Assembly (NCBI RefSeq): GCF_000406965.1
Contig: NZ_KE136364.1
Span: 332,271 to 394,070, forward strand
Direction of reading: 5' to 3'
DNA from: Enterococcus avium ATCC 14025
GTDB lineage: Bacteria; Bacillota; Bacilli; Lactobacillales; Enterococcaceae
DNA: 61,800 nucleotides
Every line of letters starts with the position of its first letter. Position 1 is the stretch's first letter. The notes beneath the pieces are model-generated. The model was not told where the DNA came from, made no database searches, and saw only the letters and a list, made by a program, of their open reading frames with translations. Below, piece by piece: positions 1 through 8,404 of this stretch. The position numbers and the translations under genes are program-made.

Positions 1-627
1 CTTTCTAGGAAAGCGCAGGAAGTATTGAGTTAGTTTGTAAAGTCTGCGATCTTCAAGGATCGTAAATAGCTGATTGGTTGTCCCATCAACACAAATAAAA
101 CTCATGGAACCAGAAACAGACTTCATTGATTTGAACTCATCCATACACAACACCGTCGGAAGGAAGTTCATACGTGGCTGGTAATGCTTCGTTGCTTCAC
201 GCAAGATCCGTGTCACTGTCCCATCCGAGACGAAGTACTTCTTAGCGATTAGTTTACGTGATTGATTTTCGTACAGTTCCATGAGAATCGCCTGCTTCAG
301 TTCCTTTGTTAGTTGATGATGTTCATCAACTAAGTCCGTTTTCGCAGAAAAGGTCCTTCCACAATCATGGCAGAGAAAACGGGTACGTTTTAATTCTAAA
401 ATAGTCAACTTTTCTTTGACTTTCAACATCTGAGTGCGTGTCGTATAGGAACCGTTGCGGATAATACGAATCGATCCACAGTGTTCACAATAGGAAGGAG
501 AGTTATCCAATTTTCCTTTAATAAACTGCGCTTGAACGCCTTTATATTCTTTTTCAATCAGCCATTCTTCATCAAAAAATAAATGTTTATCTGTTAATCC
601 GAGTAATTTTCTAGTATGATTATCCAT
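1..627 (-). CDS. ISL3-family transposase, N-terminal part (partial)
   Basis: The minus-strand reading frame starts at the ATG at 625-627 and stays open to the window edge (209 codons). The N-terminal region has paired cysteines in a zinc-ribbon arrangement (CEHC near residue 47 and CHDC near residue 88), then a helix-turn-helix-like stretch and the start of the DDE nuclease domain with VLCMDEFK. This order, zinc ribbon, HTH, then DDE, is the ISL3 pattern. The protein normally has about 430 residues, so roughly half is visible. Whether the element is intact cannot be judged from this window. Confidence 0.85.
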   Translation of the reverse strand, partial: MDNHTRKLLGLTDKHLFFDEEWLIEKEYKGVQAQFIKGKLDNSPSYCEHCGSIRIIRNGSYTTRTQMLKVKEKLTILELKRTRFLCHDCGRTFSAKTDLVDEHHQLTKELKQAILMELYENQSRKLIAKKYFVSDGTVTRILREATKHYQPRMNFLPTVLCMDEFKSMKSVSGSMSFICVDGTTNQLFTILEDRRLYKLTQYFLRFPRK

Positions 628-767
628 TGAGAGACTCCTTTGGTAGGGTGACGTTTTGGTCGACTAAATTTTACCAAAAGTGAGTCTCTTTTTGAGTTGA
701 AACGAAGAAAAAAGTGTTAGTAGAAAATCGCTTTCGATTTTCCACCAACACAAAATATTATAGAACC
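1..767 (-). mobile_element. ISL3-family insertion sequence, one end (truncated by window edge)
   Basis: The left edge holds one end of an ISL3-type element: the 5' part of its transposase gene on the minus strand plus about 140 bp of terminal non-coding DNA. I place the outer end near 767, where the terminal sequence GGTTCTATAATATTTTG (read on the minus strand) begins directly after the T-run of the rlmD terminator. An imperfect hairpin at 714-751 lies just inside this end. The other inverted repeat is outside the window, so neither the exact boundary nor a target duplication can be confirmed. Confidence 0.75.
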
Positions 768-777
768 TAAAAAACGA

Positions 778-817
778 GCGTTCCTATTTCTATCACGTAC
801 GATAGAAATAGGAACGC
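778..817 (-). terminator. Bidirectional Rho-independent terminator after rlmD
   Basis: A perfect 17-bp inverted repeat (778-794 with 801-817) has a six-base loop. On the minus strand it is followed by a run of six T, so it ends rlmD transcription; on the plus strand a shorter T-rich stretch follows. The ISL3 element begins at the far end of this T-run. Confidence 0.85.
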
Positions 818-860
818 TTTGTTTTTATCGATTTTTCAAAAGCTGAATCTCTGATAGTTA

Positions 861-2234
861 CTATTTTCTAGACATTTTTACGACAACCTCACAACGAGCT
901 GTTTGTGGAAACATATCAACAGATTGTAAATAGTCTATATGATAGATTTTTGCAAGACTGACAAGATCGCGAGCCAAAGTGGAGACATTACAGGAAATAT
1001 AAACCATTTGGGGACTTGGTGATTCTTGAATCGCCTTAAGCAATTGATTATCCAGACCTGTTCGTGGCGGATCAACGACAATTGCATCTGGCGAAAAGCC
1101 CTCCTTTAGCCATTTTGGTAATAAGCTTTCAGCAGTTCCGACCTCGTAACGGGTATTGGTTAGGTTCATTGCTTCCGCATTTTTCTTCGCATCGTCAATG
1201 GCTTGTGGGATTACATCCATACCCCGGACTTCTTTGGCTTTTTTAGCTAATGACAGTCCAATTGTACCAACACCGCAATACGCATCTACTACTGTTTTAG
1301 GCGTTGTTAAATCCAGAGCATTGATGGCTTCTTGATAAAGGATCTTCGTTTGCTGGGGATTCAATTGGAAGAACGCCCGCGGCGAAAGTTCAAAGCTGAC
1401 TTCATTGATTTTTTCGTTGATAACTTCTTTGCCCCAAAGATGAATGGTTTCATCCCCCATAATGACAGAGGTTTTTTTCTCTTGGATATTTTGCATGATT
1501 GAAACAATTTCTGGCAAACGATTCGTGATTTCTCGAATCAATGCATTTTTTTGCGGCAGCTTCGGTGTTTTTGTAATCATGACTAATTGGACCTCGCCAG
1601 TTTCAACACCAATTCGAACCATTAATGTACGCAGAATACCGGAATTTGAACGTTCATCATAAATCGGCAGATCATATTTTGTTAATAAGTTTACTACCGT
1701 ATTGATGACTTTTTGCGTTGTTGGTTCTTGGACCAAGCAATCTTTGATCGGAACCAATTGATGAGAATCCGCCTGATAAAGACCAGCTTCGACTTGATTG
1801 GTTCGTTTATTTTTCCGCAATTGAAATTGCGCTTTATTGCGATAGTGCCAAGGATCATCCATGCCAATTGTATTGCGCAATTCGAATTTTTGATAGCCTT
1901 CAGGTTTATATTTCTCTAAAGCTTGACGCAATAAATCTTTCTTAAAGTCTAATTGCTTGCTGTAGACTAGATGTTGAAGCTGACAACCGCCGCATTCTTC
2001 ATAAACAGGACATGGGGGCGTGATACGATCGGGACTCTTTTTCGTAATTTTTACTAAGCGGGCTTCCGCAAAACGAGGAGTTGCTTTAGTGATTCGTGCG
2101 ATAACCGTTTCATTTGGTAACGCACCAGTGACGAAAATAATCAGACGTTTGTAATAAGCGATGCCCTCGCCATTGATACCGAGCCGTTTTATTTTCAAGG
2201 TTAATGTTTGGTTAGGTTTAAGTTGAACAGCCAT
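861..2234 (-). CDS. rlmD: 23S rRNA (uracil-5-)-methyltransferase RlmD family
   Basis: This SAM-dependent enzyme makes 5-methyluridine in 23S rRNA (RlmD/RumA/RlmCD family). Order of parts: an N-terminal TRAM domain (about residues 1-60), an iron-sulfur cysteine cluster (C75, C81 and C84 in CPVYEECGGC), a central domain, then a Rossmann methyltransferase with the DPPRTGL motif and the nucleophile cysteine in YISCN. I chose the ATG at 2234 because AAAGAGG sits just upstream; an in-frame TTG six codons earlier overlaps that site. The length, 457 residues, is normal. The gene is transcribed away from recX and ends at a strong terminator. In Gram-positive bacteria one such enzyme may modify two uridines (747 and 1939); which applies here is not visible. 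Confidence 0.93.
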   Translation of the reverse strand: MAVQLKPNQTLTLKIKRLGINGEGIAYYKRLIIFVTGALPNETVIARITKATPRFAEARLVKITKKSPDRITPPCPVYEECGGCQLQHLVYSKQLDFKKDLLRQALEKYKPEGYQKFELRNTIGMDDPWHYRNKAQFQLRKNKRTNQVEAGLYQADSHQLVPIKDCLVQEPTTQKVINTVVNLLTKYDLPIYDERSNSGILRTLMVRIGVETGEVQLVMITKTPKLPQKNALIREITNRLPEIVSIMQNIQEKKTSVIMGDETIHLWGKEVINEKINEVSFELSPRAFFQLNPQQTKILYQEAINALDLTTPKTVVDAYCGVGTIGLSLAKKAKEVRGMDVIPQAIDDAKKNAEAMNLTNTRYEVGTAESLLPKWLKEGFSPDAIVVDPPRTGLDNQLLKAIQESPSPQMVYISCNVSTLARDLVSLAKIYHIDYLQSVDMFPQTARCEVVVKMSRK

Positions 2235-2407
2235 GGTTAGCCTCTTTCTCAAATTTTTTTCAGCTTTTTAAGCGCAATTCATTTTAGCATATTTTTATCG
2301 ATTGGTTGATTATCTGTGATAGAATTAGTTTTTGTGAGGAGATTAATACTATTCTCCACTAGGCGGATGAGGAGTATATATAGAAATAGTAAATTGGAGG
2401 ACATAAG

Positions 2408-3205
2408 ATGCTGACGGTAGTAAAAATCAGTCAAGGTCGTGGACCTTACTATAAAGTAGAATTTTCTAATGGCGAAAAGCTGCGATTGTCAGAAGATACA
2501 GTTGTACGTCATCGCTTGCTTAAAGGCCAAGAGCTAGATGAGAAGATGCTAGATGAGATTAAGCAGGAGGGCAAAGAAGATCTGGGATTTCAACTTGCTT
2601 TAAATTATTTAAGCTATCAATTACGGACGGAAAAAGAACTTCGAACCTATCTAAAAGAGAATGAGATCGAAAGTGCTGATCGGCAAAAAATTGTTGTTCG
2701 TCTGAAAGAAATGGATTTACTGAATGATCTTGTCTATGGAGAAAGCTATGTTCGCACGCAAATGCGCATAGGAGATAAAGGACCACGAGTTTTACAGCAA
2801 AAGCTAAAACAAAAAGGGCTGAACGATACGGATATTCAACACGCGTTATATCTTTATGAAGCAGACGAACAATTTCAAGTTGCTGCGCATACAGCAAAAA
2901 AGGCGATGCGAAAATTTCATCATAGCAGCCCACGCGAAGTTCAACGAAAAATTCAGCAATTGCTGATGACAAAAGGCTTCAGCAGCGACATCAGTAAAAA
3001 TGTATTAGCCGAACTTGATTTTTCTGAAATCGAGGAGCAAGAGACGGATGCATTAGAGCTTCAGGGTGAGAAGCTTTGGCGCAAGAATCAGCGATTTGAA
3101 CCAGCAAAACGGCGACAAAAGGTCAAACAGAGTTTGTATCAAAAGGGATTTCAGCTAGATCAGATCGATGCCTTTATTCGTGGAAAAGAGGAAGCAGATG
3201 AGTAG
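2408..3205 (+). CDS. recX: Regulatory protein RecX
   Basis: RecX binds RecA filaments and modulates recombination. The 265-residue protein is built from repeated three-helix units of about 50 residues, and this length is typical for the long Gram-positive form. The start is well supported by TGGAGG spaced about seven bases from the ATG. The last eight bases overlap the start of mutY, so the two genes are probably co-transcribed and translationally coupled, joining two DNA-repair functions. I see no LexA-type operator in the 150 bp upstream. Confidence 0.92.
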   Translation: MLTVVKISQGRGPYYKVEFSNGEKLRLSEDTVVRHRLLKGQELDEKMLDEIKQEGKEDLGFQLALNYLSYQLRTEKELRTYLKENEIESADRQKIVVRLKEMDLLNDLVYGESYVRTQMRIGDKGPRVLQQKLKQKGLNDTDIQHALYLYEADEQFQVAAHTAKKAMRKFHHSSPREVQRKIQQLLMTKGFSSDISKNVLAELDFSEIEEQETDALELQGEKLWRKNQRFEPAKRRQKVKQSLYQKGFQLDQIDAFIRGKEEADE

Positions 3206-4349
3206 AGGTTGGGAAAATTGGTCAGCTTCAGACGTGGAACAATTTCAAGAAGCTTTTCTAGAATGGTACCAGCAGGAAAAGCGAAATCTTCCATGGCGTT
3301 ACAACCAAGATCCTTATCGCATCTGGATCTCGGAAATCATGTTGCAGCAAACACGAGTCGATACCGTGATTGATTATTTTTATCGATTTATGGAGCAATT
3401 TCCAACGATTCAAGCGTTAGCAGAGGCACCAGAGGACAAATTACTGAAAGTTTGGGAAGGGTTAGGTTATTATTCTAGGGCTCGTAATTTGCAGGCTGCG
3501 GCAAAACAGATTATGGAAGAATTCGGCGGAAAGTTTCCGAAAACGGTCGAAGAGATTCGTTCACTTAAAGGAATTGGACCATATACTGCTGGCGCTATTA
3601 GCAGTATTGCTTTCGAGATTCCAGAACCTGCAATCGATGGGAATGTGATGCGAGTCGTTAGTAGATTATTTTGTATTGAAGCAGATATTGCGAAAGCAAG
3701 TAGTCGAACCTTTTTTGATGAAGCGATGCGCAAGATCATTAGTCAAAAGCAGCCAGGCGACTTTAATCAAGCGATGATGGATTTAGGCTCCAGTATCTGT
3801 ACACCTACGAATCCACAATGTGAAATTTGTCCGATTCAGCAATTTTGTCAGGCTTATCGAGAAGATCGTCAAACCGATTTTCCAGTGAAATCGAAAAAGC
3901 AAAAGCCAAAAGATGTGTATTACGTAGCTGGCATTATTGAAAATAAAGAACAAGAGATTTTTCTTCAACAACGCCCAGAAACAGGGTTATTAGCAAATAT
4001 GTGGCTCTTTCCTTTAGAAGAAGTTTCAGTAGAACGATTCAGCGAATTGCAGGAGCAATATGATCCTAAAAGCTGGGATTTATTTTCTAGTTCACAGATT
4101 GCAGAAGACAGTCCTGATTTCTTTTCAGCTCAAAATATTATTTGGCAAAAAAAGGTTCTGGGAGAGGTTAAGCATGTCTTTAGTCATTTACGCTGGCATA
4201 TTCTTGTTTTCTACGGTCGAAGTGCAGCACCTTTAACACTCAAAGGCCATTGGGTGAAAACAAATGAATTTTCTGGCTATGTTTTTCCAAAACCACAGCA
4301 AAAAATGTTGGAAGTTTTTGAAAATTATTTATCCGATGACAAAGATTAG
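3198..4349 (+). CDS. mutY: A/G-specific adenine glycosylase MutY
   Basis: This base-excision-repair enzyme removes adenine mispaired with 8-oxoguanine. The catalytic domain carries the helix-hairpin-helix and Gly/Pro-Asp loop (KGIGPYTAGAISSIAF then PAIDGNVMRV). A [4Fe-4S] cluster is bound by C201, C208, C211 and C217 (spacing 6-2-5). The C-terminal third is a NUDIX-like domain that reads 8-oxoG. The ATG at 3198 is chosen because AGAGGAAG precedes it and it overlaps the recX stop; a frame extension upstream lies wholly inside recX. The length is 383 residues, normal for the family. Confidence 0.95.
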   Translation: MSRGWENWSASDVEQFQEAFLEWYQQEKRNLPWRYNQDPYRIWISEIMLQQTRVDTVIDYFYRFMEQFPTIQALAEAPEDKLLKVWEGLGYYSRARNLQAAAKQIMEEFGGKFPKTVEEIRSLKGIGPYTAGAISSIAFEIPEPAIDGNVMRVVSRLFCIEADIAKASSRTFFDEAMRKIISQKQPGDFNQAMMDLGSSICTPTNPQCEICPIQQFCQAYREDRQTDFPVKSKKQKPKDVYYVAGIIENKEQEIFLQQRPETGLLANMWLFPLEEVSVERFSELQEQYDPKSWDLFSSSQIAEDSPDFFSAQNIIWQKKVLGEVKHVFSHLRWHILVFYGRSAAPLTLKGHWVKTNEFSGYVFPKPQQKMLEVFENYLSDDKD

Positions 4350-4445
4350 TAGGCAATCTTTCATTTTATTGCTATAATAATTCTGATGTCGGTGTGATAA
4401 CACCCAAACAAATGCGAAAATTTTTTCGCTGAGGGAAGGGTAGCT

Positions 4446-4979
4446 ATGGGAGTTCCAAAAGAAGGAGAGTTTGTGACGATTAAAAGTTACAAGCACGACG
4501 GCAGTTTGCATCGAACGTGGCGTGATACCATGGTATTAAAAACAAGTGAGTGTTCACTGATTGGCTTGAATGACCACACATTGGTCACAGAATCAGACGG
4601 CAGAAGATGGGTCACTCGCGAACCAGCAATCGTTTATTTTCATCAAAAATACTGGTTCAACATAATAGCAATGATTCGAGAGAAGGGAGTTTCTTATTAT
4701 TGTAATCTAGCATCACCTTATGTATTAGATGACGAGGCACTAAAGTATATTGATTATGATTTAGATGTCAAAGTTTTTCCCGATGGCGAGAAACGTCTGT
4801 TGGACGTGGATGAATATGAAGCCCATAGTCAGCAAATGCATTACTCTAAAGAAATTGATTATATTCTCAAAGAAAATGTCAAGATCTTAGTGGACTGGAT
4901 CAACAATGAAAAGGGGCCTTTTTCTCAAGGCTATATTGATATTTGGTATGATCGTTACAAGCAATTGTCGCGAAAGTAG
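4446..4979 (+). CDS. ntdP: Nucleoside tri-/diphosphate phosphatase NtdP (DUF402, YgaC type)
   Basis: The 177-residue protein belongs to the DUF402/UPF0374 family, whose characterised members hydrolyse nucleoside tri- and diphosphates. Family signs include the N-terminal [19 protein letters not shown], the WRDTMVL strand, and the acidic [14 protein letters not shown] segment that binds metal. The length matches the family. It follows mutY by about 100 bp, which contains an extended -10 element (TTGCTATAAT at 4369-4378), so it probably has its own promoter. A strong terminator follows. Confidence 0.88.
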   Translation: MGVPKEGEFVTIKSYKHDGSLHRTWRDTMVLKTSECSLIGLNDHTLVTESDGRRWVTREPAIVYFHQKYWFNIIAMIREKGVSYYCNLASPYVLDDEALKYIDYDLDVKVFPDGEKRLLDVDEYEAHSQQMHYSKEIDYILKENVKILVDWINNEKGPFSQGYIDIWYDRYKQLSRK

Positions 4980-4987
4980 AAAGAAAA

Positions 4988-5017
4988 GGCTGTGCCAGAA
5001 ATGGTACAGTCTTTTTT
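4988..5017 (+). terminator. Terminator after ntdP
   Basis: A ten-base stem (4988-4997 with 5002-5011, two G-U pairs) closes a GAAA tetraloop and is followed by six T. It separates ntdP from the convergent acetyltransferase gene. Confidence 0.85.
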
Positions 5018-5063
5018 GCCAGCTTTTTATGAATGCATGGAAGTAGAAAAAAATTTTTTAGTT

Positions 5064-5507
5064 TTAAAATGTTTGCAGTTCTTTCTTCATATGCACATGA
5101 TCAATTCCAGCGTCTTCAAATATTTCACCGTAAGTAATGTATCCTAGTTTTTTGTAAAATTTTTCCGCTGATAATTGTGCGCCTAATTCGATTGTTTTAT
5201 AATGCTGTTGTTTGGCAAATGCTTCAGCTTCTGTAATGATTTCAGAACCTAGATTTTTTCTACGGTATTCTTTTAACACAGCCATCCGTTGTAATTTGAA
5301 TGTATGGTCATTCAGAGGTAATAGTCGCACAGTTGCTGCAGGCTTCTTATCGTCGGTGTAAAGTACGAAATGAACAGAATAGGCTTCATTTCCATCGATT
5401 TCTAAATTAGCAGGAACACCTTGTTCTTGTACAAAGACTTTTTGGCGGATACGAACGGCATCGAGATAGATTTCGCTCATTGTATCCTTAGTGATTAAAA
5501 TTTTCAT
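5064..5507 (-). CDS. GNAT-family N-acetyltransferase (ElaA/YjcF-like)
   Basis: The 147-residue protein has the GNAT fold: the N-terminal IRQKVFVQEQGVP segment typical of ElaA/YjcF-like members, a beta-strand region with HFVLYTDD, and the acetyl-CoA-binding loop LQRMAVLKEYRRKNLGSEI (R-x-x-N-L-G in place of the usual R-x-x-G-x-G). The substrate is unknown. The ATG at 5507 is chosen because GGAAGGTG precedes it; the frame extends upstream into the promoter region of the divergent AI-2E-type gene but without a ribosome site. It stands alone between convergent ntdP and divergent 5584. Confidence 0.85.
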   Translation of the reverse strand: MKILITKDTMSEIYLDAVRIRQKVFVQEQGVPANLEIDGNEAYSVHFVLYTDDKKPAATVRLLPLNDHTFKLQRMAVLKEYRRKNLGSEIITEAEAFAKQQHYKTIELGAQLSAEKFYKKLGYITYGEIFEDAGIDHVHMKKELQTF

Positions 5508-5583
5508 AATGACACCTTCCTCAAGGGGATTTTCTTTCACATGATGTATACTATAAACTAAATCTAAAAAAAGGAGTAGATGA

Positions 5584-6708
5584 ATGTTTGAGAAAATTAA
5601 AAATTCAAAATTAATGTTCTGGTCGGTTGAACTATTGATTATTGCCACATTGATTTTGGTTTCTTCAAAAATTGATTTTGTTTTTCAGCCGATAGGCACA
5701 TTTTTTACTACGTTGTTCGCGCCGATTTTAATTGCAGGCTTTTTGTATTACTTATTGAATCCTTTAGTGAACTTACTAATGAAAATGGGTGTCAAACGCT
5801 TAGCAGCAATTGCATTAATCTTTATTTTACTGATTGGAATGATCGTGCTGATTTTTATGAGTATCATCCCTAATCTAGTTGAGCAGCTAGTTTCCTTAGC
5901 TAGGAATATTCCAGGATTTATCAGTAATATGCAAACTTGGTTGCAAGAATTGGCTAATAATGCGACACGTTTTCCGCTATTTAAAGAATTAGACGTTGAC
6001 AAGTACATTAGCAATTTAGATGTCTCTGCAGGAAGCATAATCCAGCAGTCGTTAACGGGCGTGACAAACGGGTTAGGTTCAGTGATAGGCAAGATTACAA
6101 CGATAGTCTTATTACTCGTCACGGTTCCCTTCATTTTATTTTATATGTTGAAGGACGGCGAAAAATTAGTTCCCAATATTGAACGTCTTTTCCCAGAAAA
6201 GCAAAGAGAAAATATCAAAGGACTCTTGCAGCAGTTAAATAAAACCTTGTCTGATTATATTAGCGGACAAGCAATCGAGTGTTTGTTTGTGGGAACATTT
6301 ACGTTTCTAGGTTATCTGCTGATTGGCGTGGACTATGCGTTCTTATTTGGAGTAATCGCAGGATTGACGAATTTGATTCCTTATTTGGGACCGTATTTAG
6401 GATTGGCCCCCGCATTGATCTACACATTTTTTGATTCGCCAACAAGAGCCTTACTCTGTATAGTGGTTGTAATTATTGTGCAGCAGATTGATGGGAATGT
6501 AATCTACCCGAATGTAATTGGAAAATCGTTGAATATTCATCCACTAACGATTATTTTAATTTTATTAGTAGCCGGAAATCTTTCTGGCATATTAGGTGTC
6601 TTTTTAGGTGTTCCTGTTTATGCTATTTTACGCACATTAGTTGTTTTTGTGGTTAAAATAGTTAAACAAAGCAAACAAGAAGAACGAGAGCAAGAATTTT
6701 TAAGTTAG
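5584..6708 (+). CDS. AI-2E family (PerM/TqsA-type) membrane transporter
   Basis: The 374-residue integral membrane protein has two N-terminal membrane segments, a soluble region (about residues 90-165), and a C-terminal block of membrane segments containing NLIPYLGPYLG and IDGNVIYPNVIG, which are signature motifs of the AI-2E/PerM family. Some members export a quorum-signalling molecule or act as Na+/H+ antiporters; the substrate of this one cannot be read from sequence. AAAGGAG lies correctly before the ATG. A terminator-like hairpin at 6769-6791 separates it from the next gene. Confidence 0.88.
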   Translation: MFEKIKNSKLMFWSVELLIIATLILVSSKIDFVFQPIGTFFTTLFAPILIAGFLYYLLNPLVNLLMKMGVKRLAAIALIFILLIGMIVLIFMSIIPNLVEQLVSLARNIPGFISNMQTWLQELANNATRFPLFKELDVDKYISNLDVSAGSIIQQSLTGVTNGLGSVIGKITTIVLLLVTVPFILFYMLKDGEKLVPNIERLFPEKQRENIKGLLQQLNKTLSDYISGQAIECLFVGTFTFLGYLLIGVDYAFLFGVIAGLTNLIPYLGPYLGLAPALIYTFFDSPTRALLCIVVVIIVQQIDGNVIYPNVIGKSLNIHPLTIILILLVAGNLSGILGVFLGVPVYAILRTLVVFVVKIVKQSKQEEREQEFLS

Positions 6709-6733
6709 CAAATCGCTCTTTATTCGGAAAAGA

Positions 6734-6762
6734 TTGCATAAAAAGAAGCGATGTGATACGAT
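6734..6762 (+). promoter_or_regulatory. Candidate promoter of the CNNM-type gene
   Basis: TTGCAT (6734-6739) and TACGAT (6757-6762) are separated by 17 bp. Transcription would start near 6769, right at the base of the hairpin at 6769-6791, so that hairpin would lie in the leader. Confidence 0.4.
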
Positions 6763-6768
6763 TTTATC

Positions 6769-6791
6769 GTGGCCTTTGTGCCACTTTTTTT
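6769..6791 (+). terminator. Short GC hairpin with T-run between two membrane-protein genes
   Basis: GTGGC (6769-6773) pairs with GCCAC (6780-6784) and is followed by seven T. It can end the AI-2E-type transcript. Because a candidate promoter ends only a few bases upstream, it could also act on transcripts entering the next gene. Confidence 0.65.
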
Positions 6792-6820
6792 ACACTTAAA
6801 AATAAGGAGCGAATGCAATT

Positions 6821-8197
6821 ATGAATGCTGACCCCGATAGTCAGTCGTTAATTTTACAACTAGGTTTATTAGTAATTTTGACGTTAATCAACGGATTTTT
6901 AGCTGCAGCTGAAATTTCGGTGGTGTCGGTCAATAAAAACCGAGTAGAACAAAAGGCGGATGAAGGAAACCCAAAATCAAAAAGATTATTAGAGGTTATT
7001 GAAAGTCCGAATAATTTCTTATCAACGATCCAAGTTGGGATTACTTTAGTCAACATCTTGTCAGGGGCCTCCTTGGCTGATAGCTTGTCTGCTCGTTTGA
7101 CGCCTTTATTAGGCGGAAGTGCGATTGCGCGGACAGCTTCTGCGGCGATCGTCATGATATTATTGACCTATGTATCAATTGTATTTGGAGAATTATATCC
7201 CAAACGAATTGCTATGACCAAGACCGAGGAAGTCGCACAATTTACCTCTGGCGTGGTTCGTAAATTAGGAGTAATCACAAAACCTTTCGTTTGGTTGTTA
7301 ACGGCTTCAACAAACTTATTGGCAAAGATTACGCCGATGAAGTTTGATGATGAAGACACTAGAATGACCCGTGACGAAATGCGTTATATGTTAGAAAATG
7401 AAGGTGTGCTGGACAACGACGAGATCGAGATGCTGCAAGGTGTCTTTTCATTAGATACAAAGGTCGCTCGCGAAGTAATGGTTCCTCGAACAGATTCCTT
7501 CATGATAGATATCAATGATCCAGTATTGGAAAGCATTGATGAGATTTTGAATGAAAGCTATTCACGAATTCCAGTATATGATGATGATAAGGATAAAGTT
7601 GTAGGGATTTTACACACTAAAACCTTATTGAAGGCAGCTCGCCAATTCGGTTTTGAAAATGTCAATTTACAAAAGATTTTACAAGAACCGCTATTTGTGC
7701 CAGAAACCATTTTCATTGATGATTTATTATATGAATTGAAGAAAACCCAAAATCAAATGTCGATTCTACTTGACGAGTATGGTGGTATGGTAGGATTAGT
7801 CACATTAGAAGATTTGCTTGAGGAAATCGTTGGAGAAATCGATGATGAATCTGATGAAGTTGAGAAGCTTTATGAAAAAGTCGGGGACAACGAATACTTG
7901 ATCAATGGGAAGATGCTGATTGACGAGTTCAACGAAGAGTTTGGTTTGAACTTGCATATGAGTGACGTCGATACGATGGCAGGATATCTGATCACAGCTT
8001 TGGGAACAATTCCTGATCAAGGGGAAAAGCTTTCGTTTGATGTTGACGATTTGACTTTGATCTCAGAAGAAATGGAAGGATCTCGTGTTTTGACCTTGCG
8101 TGCAATTTTCCATCCGGAAGAACATGAGAATGCTGAACCAGAAGAAGAACGTCGCCTATTTACTAAGGATTTTGAGGATGACGAGCCTCGCCGTTAG
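6821..8197 (+). CDS. CNNM/CorC-type membrane protein with CBS pair (hemolysin-family)
   Basis: The 458-residue protein has an N-terminal CNNM transmembrane domain (about residues 1-200, with LVILTLINGFLAAAEISVV first), a cytoplasmic pair of CBS domains (about 210-335, including REVMVPRTD and DEYGGMVGLVTLEDLLEEIVGE) and a C-terminal CorC/HlyC transporter-associated domain (about 350-435). Such proteins are linked to Mg2+ efflux and divalent-cation tolerance; the older name hemolysin is not supported functionally. AAGGAG lies 11-12 bases before the ATG. The tail is strongly acidic. The gene stands alone between two terminators. Confidence 0.9.
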   Translation: MNADPDSQSLILQLGLLVILTLINGFLAAAEISVVSVNKNRVEQKADEGNPKSKRLLEVIESPNNFLSTIQVGITLVNILSGASLADSLSARLTPLLGGSAIARTASAAIVMILLTYVSIVFGELYPKRIAMTKTEEVAQFTSGVVRKLGVITKPFVWLLTASTNLLAKITPMKFDDEDTRMTRDEMRYMLENEGVLDNDEIEMLQGVFSLDTKVAREVMVPRTDSFMIDINDPVLESIDEILNESYSRIPVYDDDKDKVVGILHTKTLLKAARQFGFENVNLQKILQEPLFVPETIFIDDLLYELKKTQNQMSILLDEYGGMVGLVTLEDLLEEIVGEIDDESDEVEKLYEKVGDNEYLINGKMLIDEFNEEFGLNLHMSDVDTMAGYLITALGTIPDQGEKLSFDVDDLTLISEEMEGSRVLTLRAIFHPEEHENAEPEEERRLFTKDFEDDEPRR

Positions 8198-8210
8198 ATA
8201 AATGATAACT

Positions 8211-8256
8211 AAACAGGTCTTAATCTCTTATTCGGAGATTAAGACCTGTTTTTTTC
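8211..8256 (+). terminator. Terminator after the CNNM-type gene
   Basis: A near-perfect 16-17 bp stem (8211-8227 with 8235-8250) with a seven-base loop is followed by a run of T. Confidence 0.9.
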
Positions 8257-8358
8257 AAAACTGCTTTTTCCTAGATTTTTAAAAATGCCTGATAATGTAT
8301 GCGTTAGGCAACATTTAAGAATGAGCGATTCAACTTTCCAATAGAGTAAAATCCATGC

Positions 8359-8364
8359 TATACT
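8359..8364 (+). promoter_or_regulatory. Candidate extended -10 of prfC
   Basis: TGC directly before TATACT (8359-8364) makes an extended -10 box about 40 bp upstream of prfC. A weak -35 (TTTCCA at 8335-8340) lies 18 bp upstream. Confidence 0.4.
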
Positions 8365-8404
8365 GATTGGGTTGAAATTTGAAAGAGATGAATGGAGCAA
8401 TAGA

